Shown here: positions 51,748 to 59,320 of the stretch, in pieces
Numbering within the stretch: the stretch's first letter is position 1
How the letters are laid out: each line of letters begins with the position of its first letter
Origin: Chlamydiales bacterium
Lineage (GTDB): Bacteria > Chlamydiota > Chlamydiia > Chlamydiales > JACKPQ01
Direction: 5' to 3'
Assembly (NCBI GenBank): GCA_024233435.1
Contig: JACKPQ010000002.1
Span: 434,001-498,000, forward strand
Length of the DNA stretch: 64,000 bases
Position numbers and translations under genes: made by a program
The notes under the pieces: model-generated
Seen by the model: only the letters and a program-made list of their open reading frames with translations
What the model was told of the DNA's origin: nothing
The model's database searches: none

Positions 51748-52239
51748 TCACTTTCCCCTTTTTTTCTTTCTAACATGCATCGAAGTCCCCATCTCTTCGG
51801 TTTCTTTAGCTTCTTCCTGCTTCTCTAGGTAAAGCTGCTCTGAGTCCCATTCCTCGCGATGCATTTTCAACTTTTCAACATCGGCCTGCTTTTGGAACAT
51901 GTTTTGACGAGCATCTTCAACGGCAACTTCTGCTTTTTCTACTTCGAGCTTTTGCTTTTTAACTTTGTCGTCTTGAATTTTTCGCTTGTCCTCAATCGTT
52001 TCAAGATAGCTTTTCATCTGCTTAATTTTATCTGTTGTTGTACCTTGATCCATCTCTAAGCGCATCTGAGCCATTTTTTCTGCTTTATGGTCCAGAATTG
52101 TCTGCAACTTGTCTATTTCTATTTGTAGTTTTTTCTCTTCTGCTTCAAGCTCTTCCTTGCGCTTAGCAAGCTCGCGCTCGGCCTCTTCTAAGCGCTTGAG
52201 CTTAATTTCCATCAATTGCTGCAGGGGATACTTTGCCAT
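51748..52239 (-). CDS. sctO: type III secretion stalk protein SctO
   Basis: Central stalk linking the SctN ATPase to the export gate (CdsO, CT670; FliJ/YscO family). ATG 52239 overlaps the sctN stop (TAATG). 163 residues, nearly all one antiparallel coiled coil (Glu/Lys/Gln-rich from residue 10 to 145), with a basic C-terminal tail ending KKKRGK. The family is recognised by position and coiled-coil shape rather than by motif. The longer frame to 52287 is unsupported. Confidence 0.9.
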   Translation of the reverse strand: MAKYPLQQLMEIKLKRLEEAERELAKRKEELEAEEKKLQIEIDKLQTILDHKAEKMAQMRLEMDQGTTTDKIKQMKSYLETIEDKRKIQDDKVKKQKLEVEKAEVAVEDARQNMFQKQADVEKLKMHREEWDSEQLYLEKQEEAKETEEMGTSMHVRKKKRGK

Positions 52240-53546
52240 TAGCTGAACAACTGTTTGAGTTGAGCGAGGGTTTCTTGAAACGAGCATTTCTCATCGACGC
52301 GCTGCTGCAAAAAGCGGTTGACGCGATCGACGTATTTAATCGCAAAGTCAGCATCGCGATCAGAGCCGGGTTTGTACTCGCCAATGCGAATTAAAAGCTC
52401 GTTTTTTGCATAGTTAGAAAGGACCTCGCGGATTTTGCGAATCAACTCTTGGTGAGGTTTGTCGGTGATGTGCGTTAAAATACGGCTGACAGACTCAAGC
52501 ACAGAAATTGCAGGGTAGTGGCCCTTATGAGCCAAATGGCGGGATAGGATGATGTGCCCATCCAGGATTGAGCGCACCTCGTCGGCAACGGGCTCGTTAA
52601 TATCATCACCAGCAACCAAGATCGTGTAAAAGGCAGTGATTGAGCCTTTATCGCTGTTACCAGAGCGCTCAAGAAGCCGAGGGAGGATCGCAAAAACTGA
52701 AGGGGTATAGCCCGCGCGGGCAGGCGGCTCACCAGCTGCCAGACCAATTTCACGAAGGGCTCTTGCAAAGCGCGTGACAGAGTCCATCATTAAAATAACG
52801 CGTTTTCCTTGATCCCGGAAATATTCGGCAATTGCAGTCCCGATGTAAGCAGCATTTAGGCGTAGCTGGGCAGCTTGATCAGATGTTGAGACAACAATGA
52901 CAGAGCGAGCTAGCCCCTCTTCTCCTAAATCATTGACCAAGAATTCGCGCACCTCGCGGCCCCGCTCACCAATTAAAGAGATGACGATAATGTCGGCTTG
53001 GGCATTGCGTGCAAGCATCCCAAGCAGAGTGGATTTACCGCCGCCAGCTGCAGCAAAAATTCCGATGCGCTGTCCTTCACCACAAGTGAGGGCACCATCA
53101 AGGCATCTCACACCTGTTGGCATTGGCTTTTCAATCAAGCGGCGCTTCAGAGGATCGGGGGGTGAGTTCATCACCGAATAAGTTTGATCGACGTCAGTTA
53201 ATGGCCCTTTTTGATCAGTATCAAGAGGTTGCCCAAGTCCGTTTAGAACGCGACCAAGCAATCCGGGTCCGACTTGAATTTGCAGAGGTAGTCGCATGGG
53301 AATCACTTCAGAGGATAACCCAATTCCAGTCATTGCTCCCAGAGGGGAAAGATAAACTTCATCTTGTGTGAATCCAACAACTTCAGCCATCAAAGGCTCG
53401 CCCTCGCGTTTGATCAAAACAGCTTCACCCATTTTGACTTGTGGGATGACAGCCTTGATCAACATGCCGACAATTTCAGTGATACGGCCGTGCACCGTTG
53501 TCAGCTCGAGATCTTCTAGTTGTTTTTCTAACTTTTCAAATTCCAT
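52239..53546 (-). CDS. sctN: type III secretion ATPase SctN
   Basis: F1-like ATPase that unfolds and delivers substrates (CdsN, CT669). 435 residues: N-terminal barrel (about 1-90), Walker A FAAAGGGKSTLLG near residue 165, Walker B VILMMDSVTRFARA near 250, and the family motif REIGLAAGEPPARAGYTPS plus GSITAFYTILVAGDD. FARALREIGLAAGEPPA-type sequence separates it from the flagellar and F1 enzymes only partly, but the T3SS context is decisive. Complete and of usual length. Confidence 0.97.
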   Translation of the reverse strand: MEFEKLEKQLEDLELTTVHGRITEIVGMLIKAVIPQVKMGEAVLIKREGEPLMAEVVGFTQDEVYLSPLGAMTGIGLSSEVIPMRLPLQIQVGPGLLGRVLNGLGQPLDTDQKGPLTDVDQTYSVMNSPPDPLKRRLIEKPMPTGVRCLDGALTCGEGQRIGIFAAAGGGKSTLLGMLARNAQADIIVISLIGERGREVREFLVNDLGEEGLARSVIVVSTSDQAAQLRLNAAYIGTAIAEYFRDQGKRVILMMDSVTRFARALREIGLAAGEPPARAGYTPSVFAILPRLLERSGNSDKGSITAFYTILVAGDDINEPVADEVRSILDGHIILSRHLAHKGHYPAISVLESVSRILTHITDKPHQELIRKIREVLSNYAKNELLIRIGEYKPGSDRDADFAIKYVDRVNRFLQQRVDEKCSFQETLAQLKQLFS

Positions 53547-53561
53547 CTGAGGAAAGACCTC

Positions 53562-54212
53562 TTATATTTGGACATTAAAGAGCGATTTGATTGAGCTGAC
53601 TGCGTTGCTAAGCAAAACAGATGCATACTCAATTTGCTGAGAGGCCTTATTGATCTTGACTTGGACAGACAGCAAAAGACCTGGACTGACCGACTGGCCC
53701 TCTTTGGCCATTTTGTTGATCATCTGCTGCGATTCATCCATTTGCTTTTGGCTGTCAGTGACAAGGCCTATGAAGCGTGCAATTGGATTTTGCCTACCTG
53801 TGAGATTAGGAGGTGGCCCAACATCAACACCTGTCTTTTGCGCTGCAGACCGAATATTCTGGTTGGCATCGGTTAGCTTATTGCGTAAAAGGTATGTCTG
53901 AGATCGTTTGAGTTTAAGACCTTTTGTGTTGAGTAAATTGTTAACATCTCCAAGCGAGCTAGAAGCTGACTTCATCTGAGCATTAACAGACTCAAGAGTG
54001 GGCTGAGAAGTGGGTATCCCAGGACCTTTAGCAAGGTCCATAGGCGATGGCTGGCCAGTTGCTCCTGGGCCTTGCGTGCCCTCTTTCATATAAGATGAAA
54101 ATGGCTCTTTGGCAGTTCCTTTTTTTGGAGTTTCTTCACCCGTTTGAACCGATTTGCTCGGGTCGATTTGGGAGGGGCTTGAAATGTCTTTAGGAAGGTT
54201 ATTTTCTGCCAT
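53562..54212 (-). CDS. T3SS-operon protein, CT668 position, possible inner-rod (SctI-like)
   Basis: 216 residues at the position of chlamydial CT668. The first 100 residues are Pro/Ser/Gln-rich and disordered. Helices follow, and the C-terminus (LLLSVQVKINKASQQIEYAS ... SSIKSLFNVQI) resembles the C-terminal helix of T3SS inner-rod/needle-adapter proteins, which end in hydrophobic LLxxQ-type sequences. The start overlaps the stop of the upstream TPR gene by a base. Rod assignment is inference; it may also be a chaperone-bound secreted protein. Confidence 0.75.
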   Translation of the reverse strand: MAENNLPKDISSPSQIDPSKSVQTGEETPKKGTAKEPFSSYMKEGTQGPGATGQPSPMDLAKGPGIPTSQPTLESVNAQMKSASSSLGDVNNLLNTKGLKLKRSQTYLLRNKLTDANQNIRSAAQKTGVDVGPPPNLTGRQNPIARFIGLVTDSQKQMDESQQMINKMAKEGQSVSPGLLLSVQVKINKASQQIEYASVLLSNAVSSIKSLFNVQI

Positions 54213-54670
54213 TATTTCCTAGGCTGCTTGGGCTTTTGTATTTCTGCAGGGCCGCCACCGCTTTTCTTAATGAAGCGATCAACAAAGTCAATAGCAGTAT
54301 CGCTCAATTGTTTGACATAAGGGTCCTTTGAGGTAGATGCTATTTCATGTAAGATTTTTTCTCCTTCAGCGCCACCTTTTGGCATCATTGATTTGCTAAT
54401 GCCAAGCAAAGTTCTTGCCATTTCATTGTTTGGCTCTTTGCGAAGAACGCCTTCAAACATTTCACAAGCTTTTGCTAGCTCCAGCTTGTGTAGGTGTAAA
54501 TACCCGAATCCCACATCACAAAGTATGTTTTGAGGTTTAAGCAACTTTGCTGCATGAAATAGCTTTAACGCTGAATCTTCATCGGCTTGGTTGCAAGCGA
54601 TGTAGCCACACTCCAAAAAATAGAAAAAAAGGCCTTCGCACTTTTTCTCCCACTCTTCCCATTTTGACAT
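54212..54670 (-). CDS. sctG: TPR-type T3SS chaperone (CdsG, CT667 position)
   Basis: 152 residues with two to three TPR-like helix pairs (ECGYIACNQADEDSALKLFH, GFGYLHLHKLELAKACEMFE, ARTLLGISKSMMP) and a basic tail (KPKQPRK). In Chlamydia CdsG and CdsE together hold the needle subunit CdsF in the cytosol, as PscG and PscE do for PscF. Cytoplasmic. Located directly next to the needle gene with 18 bases between. Confidence 0.85.
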   Translation of the reverse strand: MSKWEEWEKKCEGLFFYFLECGYIACNQADEDSALKLFHAAKLLKPQNILCDVGFGYLHLHKLELAKACEMFEGVLRKEPNNEMARTLLGISKSMMPKGGAEGEKILHEIASTSKDPYVKQLSDTAIDFVDRFIKKSGGGPAEIQKPKQPRK

Positions 54671-54688
54671 CTAAAACTCCCTTTATCT

Positions 54689-54937
54689 TTATGATGATTT
54701 TTGGTTGCGTACAACAGCCATGATCATCGAATTCACTTGCGAGATCAAGTTTGAAATCGTTTCACCGATCTGAGTCACTTGAGCCATGCCGAACTGAAGA
54801 AGCAAAAACTTTCCAGGCGTTGCATTTGAAATGGTAGATGCGAGCGTGCGCACCATTGAAACAAGTTGACTCTGCAGCTTCGTGTACGCAGTGATCAGTG
54901 TTGAAAAGGACAGTGTTGCCCAATTGGAATCTCCCAT
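54689..54937 (-). CDS. sctF: type III secretion needle protein SctF
   Basis: CdsF (CT666) needle subunit: 82 residues, the standard size, forming two helices around a turn. It ends SQVNSMIMAVVRNQKSS, matching the needle family's C-terminal pattern. A strong site (GGAGGC) precedes the ATG at 54937. Position between the CdsE- and CdsG-type chaperones is diagnostic. Polymerises outside the cell; the extracellular filament passes effectors to the host. Confidence 0.92.
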   Translation of the reverse strand: MGDSNWATLSFSTLITAYTKLQSQLVSMVRTLASTISNATPGKFLLLQFGMAQVTQIGETISNLISQVNSMIMAVVRNQKSS

Positions 54938-54946
54938 GATTGCCTC

Positions 54947-55183
54947 CTAACGCACTCTTTGAATAACAGTTTGCATAGCAATACACCCATGAAGTAGCTT
55001 GCCAAATTTTTCAAATTCCTTGGAATGGGGATCAGCGTCCCGAATCGCTTCTTTAAGGCCTTTGGCAGTATCTTCTGCTAGCTTTAAGACCTCTTTTTTC
55101 CGTTCTGGACTTGCTTTGACCTCTTTTTCCAAGTCGAACTCAAATCCATCTGACGGCTGTTTTTCTAGCCCGTACATTTTCAC
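54947..55183 (-). CDS. sctE-like chaperone: needle chaperone CdsE (CT665 position)
   Basis: 78 residues, helical and charged (FDLEKEVKASPERKKEVLKL, LKEAIRDADPHSKEFEKF), 9 bases upstream of the needle gene. Position and size match chlamydial CdsE, the small co-chaperone of CdsF. GAGGTG lies ahead of ATG 55183. Identification rests on synteny and shape. Confidence 0.82.
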   Translation of the reverse strand: MKMYGLEKQPSDGFEFDLEKEVKASPERKKEVLKLAEDTAKGLKEAIRDADPHSKEFEKFGKLLHGCIAMQTVIQRVR

Positions 55184-55202
55184 CTCTCACGTGTATAATA
55201 AA

Positions 55203-56960
55203 TTAATTTTCATTGTAATTAATCTGGTATTTTAATCCATCTTTTTCAAGTAAAACTTCATTTGGCGCAATCGCAGTGATCGTCATGCCGTCTAAAGTAT
55301 CACCTTTCGATAAGATCTTCCCTCCAATGACAACATAAGTTGGGACATTATCAAACATCGTCGTTCCAGTAACGCGGTACTGGGATGATAAGTTAATGCG
55401 CGATGTTGCAGCAGATGTAAAAATCACTAAACTCTTAACAGAACTAATTCCTGGCAAGAGCTTGATTTTATCGATGGCATCTTCAAATTCATCTTCTTCT
55501 TTTTCAGGAACTCTGCCAGCGATCACTAAATCACCGCCAACAAGCTGCATCGTCACAGACGCAAAGCCCTCTGAGATCAAAATAGATTGAATCTCCATCT
55601 CAAGAGTCCGCTCGACAACAACTTGGTAATCCAGCTTATCTAGGTAAGAGAAATTCAAATTTAGATATTCTTTCAGCTCGCCACTATCTTGCGCTGTTTC
55701 AACAAAACCGCGCAGCAAAAACACACCCGGTTTTTTTCCTGTCATCGAAACGCTGCGCCAGGCAGGATTTTTCATCAAAAGCGCGTTGACATTGTCCCAA
55801 ACAAGCTCATCGATGACAACGTTGTTTTCGATTCCCTTGATTATTTCTAATGTCGACAAATTATAAAGCATCTCTTGGTTGTCAACTTCAGTCAACACGT
55901 GTCCCAATAAAAAGATCTTGCCAGTTGTTTCGTTGTATGAAAACTCAACATCGGGAAAATCTTTGATTGTTTTCCGAATAGCGCCATGAGGGTCATGTTT
56001 TTCAAATGCAATCGATTCAGTTTGAAAAAGAGACAACATGCCCCCAATTCCTACGAGAACAAAAACAGCAAACAAGCCAGCTAAAATAAGGTGGTGACGA
56101 GGGATGATCAACTCTTTCCAAGATTTCGGTTTTTCCTCAATGACCTCATCTTCTTCAGGTTCATCAATAGGTATCATAGAAGGAGGAGAAAAAATCGTAT
56201 CGCGTGTTTGCTCGCGGTCAATGATTAAGAAAGTGGTTGTGCCAAGGGCAATTAAATCTTGTGATGTGAGTAGCTTTTTCTCTTGGATCGGGCGACCGCT
56301 AATAAGCGTGCCATTGCGTGAGCCTAAATCCTCAATTTCAACAGTTTCGCCCTGATCATCAATCGTGATTTTAGCATGCTGCCTAGAGACGCTCAAATCT
56401 TGTAAGGCAATATCACACTCATTAGGATCTTTGCCAATGATAAGCTCAGAGCCTGGCTCTAAGTTAAATTCAGCGCCCGCATTTGGCCCAGAGATCACCT
56501 TAATTAGCCATCGCGTTTCTTTTCCACCTTCAAAGCGAAACGAGCCAAAAAGATCATCATGAGCAGGCTTTTCAGGCTCATCTTCAAGCATTTCTTCTTG
56601 GTGGACCTCTTCTGGCATCTCTTCAGCATCTGCATCGCCAGCAGGATCTTCATCCGTGAATCGGAAAAGCGTTGACCCGATTTGCACAGTGTCATCCAAA
56701 GAGAGCTCAACAGGCTCTTCCACAACCTTGCCATTAATAGAGGCGGGATTTACATCGCTCAAGTTGTGTAAAACAAAGCCACTTTCAGATTTGACCACCT
56801 TAACGGCCTTGCGCGAGACCATAGGATCTTCAAGCACCTGATAAGAGACATCAGGGTCACGGCCGATGATCCACTCATCGCCCTCATCCATGCGGATAAT
56901 CAGACCAGCAAGTGGTCCCTCTTCACCAACTAAAAAACCCTTCACAACTGATCCTTCCAA
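55203..56960 (-). CDS. sctD: type III secretion inner-membrane ring protein SctD with two FHA domains
   Basis: CdsD (CT664). 585 residues with two cytoplasmic FHA domains: about 25-100 (IIGRDPDVSY, VSRKAVKV, INGKVV) and about 150-240 (IIGKDPNECDIALQDLSVSR, GSRNGTLISG), one membrane segment near 295-318 (LILAGLFAVFVLVGIGGML) and periplasmic ring-building repeats (about 330-585). Its SR.H and SRNGT residues indicate that the second FHA can bind phosphothreonine; Pkn-type kinases phosphorylate CdsD in Chlamydia. It is much shorter than the 829-residue C. trachomatis protein. Overlaps the upstream chaperone gene by 19 bases. Confidence 0.93.
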   Translation of the reverse strand: MEGSVVKGFLVGEEGPLAGLIIRMDEGDEWIIGRDPDVSYQVLEDPMVSRKAVKVVKSESGFVLHNLSDVNPASINGKVVEEPVELSLDDTVQIGSTLFRFTDEDPAGDADAEEMPEEVHQEEMLEDEPEKPAHDDLFGSFRFEGGKETRWLIKVISGPNAGAEFNLEPGSELIIGKDPNECDIALQDLSVSRQHAKITIDDQGETVEIEDLGSRNGTLISGRPIQEKKLLTSQDLIALGTTTFLIIDREQTRDTIFSPPSMIPIDEPEEDEVIEEKPKSWKELIIPRHHLILAGLFAVFVLVGIGGMLSLFQTESIAFEKHDPHGAIRKTIKDFPDVEFSYNETTGKIFLLGHVLTEVDNQEMLYNLSTLEIIKGIENNVVIDELVWDNVNALLMKNPAWRSVSMTGKKPGVFLLRGFVETAQDSGELKEYLNLNFSYLDKLDYQVVVERTLEMEIQSILISEGFASVTMQLVGGDLVIAGRVPEKEEDEFEDAIDKIKLLPGISSVKSLVIFTSAATSRINLSSQYRVTGTTMFDNVPTYVVIGGKILSKGDTLDGMTITAIAPNEVLLEKDGLKYQINYNEN

Positions 56961-57316
56961 TAATCAACAAAATTCGCGAACTCTTCAGTGCGCTCTTTAA
57001 AGCCTTGATAAGAAATGTCTTCTGGGTCATGCATCACCATAACTAGCTGTTTGCCATCTGCATCCAGCCCAATGCGGCACCTTCCAGTTCCCTGGCCCAC
57101 AAGATTTGCCTTGCTATAATAAATAAGGTGCTCTTCAACCTCTTCGTTTGGGAGGGGGCCGAGCACCGCTTTAAATAAGAAACCTGGAAACAAATCCCAA
57201 ACGTGCATTTGTGCTTTCGCAGATATCGCAATAATATAAGACTTGTCGTCGGCTTTTTCAGGTTCCTTGTCTAGGCCGAGTTCCTTATAAAGAGCAGAGA
57301 GGTGGTGATCCAGCAT
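56942..57316 (-). CDS. CesT-like T3SS chaperone (CT663 position)
   Basis: 124 residues, likely the class I (SycE/CesT) type: mixed alpha/beta with HVWDLFPGFLFKAVLGPLPN (beta-rich) and an amphipathic C-terminal helix (FKERTEEFANFVDYWKD). It is the first gene of the T3SS run and lies at the position of CT663 in C. trachomatis. Cytoplasmic. Which substrate it carries is not determined; SctD or secreted proteins encoded nearby are candidates. Confidence 0.78.
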   Translation of the reverse strand: MLDHHLSALYKELGLDKEPEKADDKSYIIAISAKAQMHVWDLFPGFLFKAVLGPLPNEEVEEHLIYYSKANLVGQGTGRCRIGLDADGKQLVMVMHDPEDISYQGFKERTEEFANFVDYWKDQL

Positions 57317-57443
57317 GCGTTCCCTTGAGGCCTGCGAACATCCACATTCCAGACCCCTCGCGTACTTTCATACCCTATTCGGAATATTTACGCAAGCCCC
57401 CTTGATAAAAAATCAGTATCTCAAAACACTCAAACATAGCAAT

Positions 57444-57472
57444 TTGAAAAAATAATTATTTTCTGGTATAAT
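57444..57472 (+). promoter_or_regulatory. sigma-66-type promoter for the 57493 gene
   Basis: TTGAAA (57444-57449), spacer of exactly 17, TATAAT (57467-57472), the consensus housekeeping spacing. The gene starts 21 bases beyond the -10 box with AAGGAAGAG as ribosome site. TGGTATAATA here also occurs in the two promoters at 58019 and 58574. Confidence 0.8.
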
Positions 57473-57492
57473 AAAGAAAAAGGAAGAGTGTT

Positions 57493-57936
57493 ATGGCGCA
57501 AGATGAATTTGATCGGTTGATGGAATTTTTTAAGCTAACCCCAAAAGAGCGTGCCGATCGCTTTGAAGAGGTTTTTGCAAACTCCGCCGACTTCTTTGAA
57601 AAGCTTAACTACATCTTAAAAAACGGTTCTCCTGAAGAGAGAAAAAAAATGATAGAGGAGCTGCAACAACTGCAAAGCGTTGTTCAAGAAGAGACTCATA
57701 AATTGGTAGAGTCCACTGGGTTAAGCGAGGAAGAGCTCAAGTCGTTTGCAGAAGACCCAAGCAACTTTACTCCAGAGCATTGGGAGATGATCCAAAATGC
57801 TCGCCATAGCATACAAACTGATGCCTCAGAAGCTTCAAAAATGCTCAATTTTCGCCCCGAATCGCCAAAACCACCCTCTGGCGAGCCAAAAAAGAAACCA
57901 AAAGGGCCAGGAAAGTCTGGATGGGTAAAGTCTTAA
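57493..57936 (+). CDS. hypothetical protein, helical with Pro/Lys tail
   Basis: 147 residues. The first 115 are helical and acidic (RLMEFFKLTPKERADRFEEV, EERKKMIEELQQLQSVVQEE); the end is Pro/Lys-rich (PKPPSGEPKKKPKGPGKSGW), a common disordered tail of secreted or DNA-binding proteins. No signal peptide. It is divergent from the T3SS operon with a strong promoter of its own. Could be a T3SS substrate or chaperone; no family recognised. Confidence 0.65.
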   Translation: MAQDEFDRLMEFFKLTPKERADRFEEVFANSADFFEKLNYILKNGSPEERKKMIEELQQLQSVVQEETHKLVESTGLSEEELKSFAEDPSNFTPEHWEMIQNARHSIQTDASEASKMLNFRPESPKPPSGEPKKKPKGPGKSGWVKS

Positions 57937-57995
57937 TATCCAATGAGTTATTAAATTCATAAGTCGCATAAAATAAATAGTTTATTCCAAACCCC

Positions 57996-58024
57996 TTCTT
58001 TAAAAAATCTTTATATGGTATAAT
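57996..58024 (+). promoter_or_regulatory. conserved promoter block ahead of 58043
   Basis: TATAAT at 58019-58024 with a TTCTTT-type -35 17 bases upstream (57996-58001). The stretch from TCTTTAAAAA through TATATGGTATAATAGATG to TTAAGG is shared, almost base for base, with 58551-58590 ahead of the large operon. Probably common regulation. Confidence 0.7.
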
Positions 58025-58042
58025 AGATGTTAAGGAGAAATC

Positions 58043-58324
58043 ATGAATATAAACAATTTAAAGACAGAATTATTAAACAATCTACAATCGCTTCATAATC
58101 AATCAGATAACAGCCAAACGGGATCGTATTCAGCTCTTCTAAACCTATTAAAACAAGGGATTTATAACGTTGAGCATCAGCCTCCAGGATGTCATGTCAT
58201 GGTGGTAGCGATCTGTCCAAATTCCCATCACGCTAATACTATTTACATTCCAGAGATTTTTTTCGGGTATTTCTTCAACAATTATATTGAAGAGTATCTA
58301 AATTCTCAGGAAAAAGATTCTTAA
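58043..58324 (+). CDS. small hypothetical protein
   Basis: 93 residues, ATG 58043 with AAGGAG six bases upstream. N-terminal helix rich in Asn/Gln/Leu, then beta strands (HVMVVAICPNSHHANTIYIP) and an aromatic FFGYFFNNYIEEYL segment. No export signal. Its promoter is nearly the same as that of the operon at 58621, suggesting joint expression. Function unknown. Confidence 0.6.
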   Translation: MNINNLKTELLNNLQSLHNQSDNSQTGSYSALLNLLKQGIYNVEHQPPGCHVMVVAICPNSHHANTIYIPEIFFGYFFNNYIEEYLNSQEKDS

Positions 58325-58550
58325 TTTCATAAACCTCTGAATATCAGCTTGATAAAAAATATTTTATCATATAATGCGCTTATGTCGCTAAAATTTTTAA
58401 AAGCACAAGACGCTGATTCAGAAGCTAGTAGAGATCATAATTACCTAAAGTGTGTATAATCAGTAAGATACAATCAACACGTTTTGAGTATAAATATACG
58501 TCATAACTCTTTGCTATTTAACAAAATAAAATTTATTTTATCAAAACACT

Positions 58551-58579
58551 ATCTTTAAAAATACTTTATATGGTATAAT
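58551..58579 (+). promoter_or_regulatory. promoter of the 58621-64000 operon
   Basis: TATAAT at 58574-58579 in the context TATATGGTATAATAGATGTT, identical to the block at 58013-58032; -35 position ATCTTT with 17-base spacer. AAGGGGAG follows but is about 27 bases from the start codon, so the nearer AGGA at 58613-58616 must serve unless the leader is processed. Confidence 0.7.
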
Positions 58580-58599
58580 AGATGTTAAGGGGAGATAAG

Positions 58600-58616
58600 T
58601 CCTAACAAAATTAGGA
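58600..58616 (+). promoter_or_regulatory. leader hairpin covering the ribosome-binding site
   Basis: Stem TCCTAA / TTAGGA with CAAAA loop. The right arm contains the AGGA that precedes the ATG at 58621, so folding would hide it. Six AT-rich pairs melt readily, so a thermosensor-like or translation-dependent switch is possible. Confidence 0.45.
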
Positions 58617-58620
58617 AATA

Positions 58621-59310
58621 ATGATGAGCACACAAAGTATAAACACAGACCAAACAACACCTGTCATTCAGCCAAAGTCTGATGATGCAAAGGGGTTCAA
58701 TTCGTCAACAGCGATGCTTGCTCTAATGACTGCGTTGATCGCATATATGGGACAAATGAAAGGTAATCTCCCAGACCTTCAGAAAAATTACGAAGCAATG
58801 AACATGTTTCAGATGATGCAAGGATGGTCAGGTAGTGAGTTTAGAGCTCAATTCTTGTCAGACCTTGCTAATAAAAGCGGTGGTGCAATCGTTGCTACAT
58901 ATGGCGTAGGAGTACAAGGGCGTCAGCCAGTTACGCCAGAGCAGGCTGGCTCTAATAGTTATCGCCTAGAGCCTGTTCAAACTTCGCCGAAAGTTGATAC
59001 ACCTCAGGTGATTATTTTTAATGACTCATTGTACGGATGTACTCGAGTTTATGTTGTGATGCCAGAGAGCATGCAAGCAACACCTGCTCAGGAGTGGGCA
59101 ATTGGGATGATGAAAGAGACCGGTTCTCAAACAGACCCAAAGCAAGCCAGCATCTATACAGGGGAAGATGATGCGATGGCAACGCGCGCTGCAGATGGGA
59201 TGCAGCAAAAATTTGATGGAGCGAAGTTAATCGCTAGCAACCTCGAAGAGATCTTTGCAGCAGTTTCTGAGATCTTAGGTGGGGAAATCAAACAATCAGA
59301 AAATTCGTAG
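58621..59310 (+). CDS. operon protein 1: hypothetical, putative secreted
   Basis: 229 residues (ATG 58621 or 58624). A polar Ser/Thr/Gln N-terminus, the kind usually read by T3SS, is followed by a hydrophobic helix (SSTAMLALMTALIAYMGQM, about 28-46). The middle is Gly/Val-rich, with beta strands (TPQVIIFNDSLYGCTRVYVV). The end is helical and ends with a Ser/Glu-rich tail. No signal peptide. First gene of a seven-gene run; family unknown. Confidence 0.68.
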   Translation: MMSTQSINTDQTTPVIQPKSDDAKGFNSSTAMLALMTALIAYMGQMKGNLPDLQKNYEAMNMFQMMQGWSGSEFRAQFLSDLANKSGGAIVATYGVGVQGRQPVTPEQAGSNSYRLEPVQTSPKVDTPQVIIFNDSLYGCTRVYVVMPESMQATPAQEWAIGMMKETGSQTDPKQASIYTGEDDAMATRAADGMQQKFDGAKLIASNLEEIFAAVSEILGGEIKQSENS

Positions 59311-59320
59311 CGAGGCAATC

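Larger units (their letters stand above)
58325..58620. other. 296-bp intergenic region with leader of the 58621 operon
   Basis: AT-rich. Holds a weak hairpin (GATAAAA / TTTTATC, 58351-58368) that may end the preceding gene, the shared promoter (ATCTTT 58551, TATAAT 58574-58579) and a leader hairpin TCCTAA-CAAAA-TTAGGA at 58600-58616 which overlaps the ribosome site. A 25-codon frame at 58382-58459 lacks a ribosome site and is not called. Confidence 0.55.

Noticed and set aside
58382..58459. 25-codon ORF (MSLKFLKAQDADSEAS...)
   Set aside because: No ribosome site and AT-rich surroundings; might be chance. Not called, though it could be looked for in relatives.
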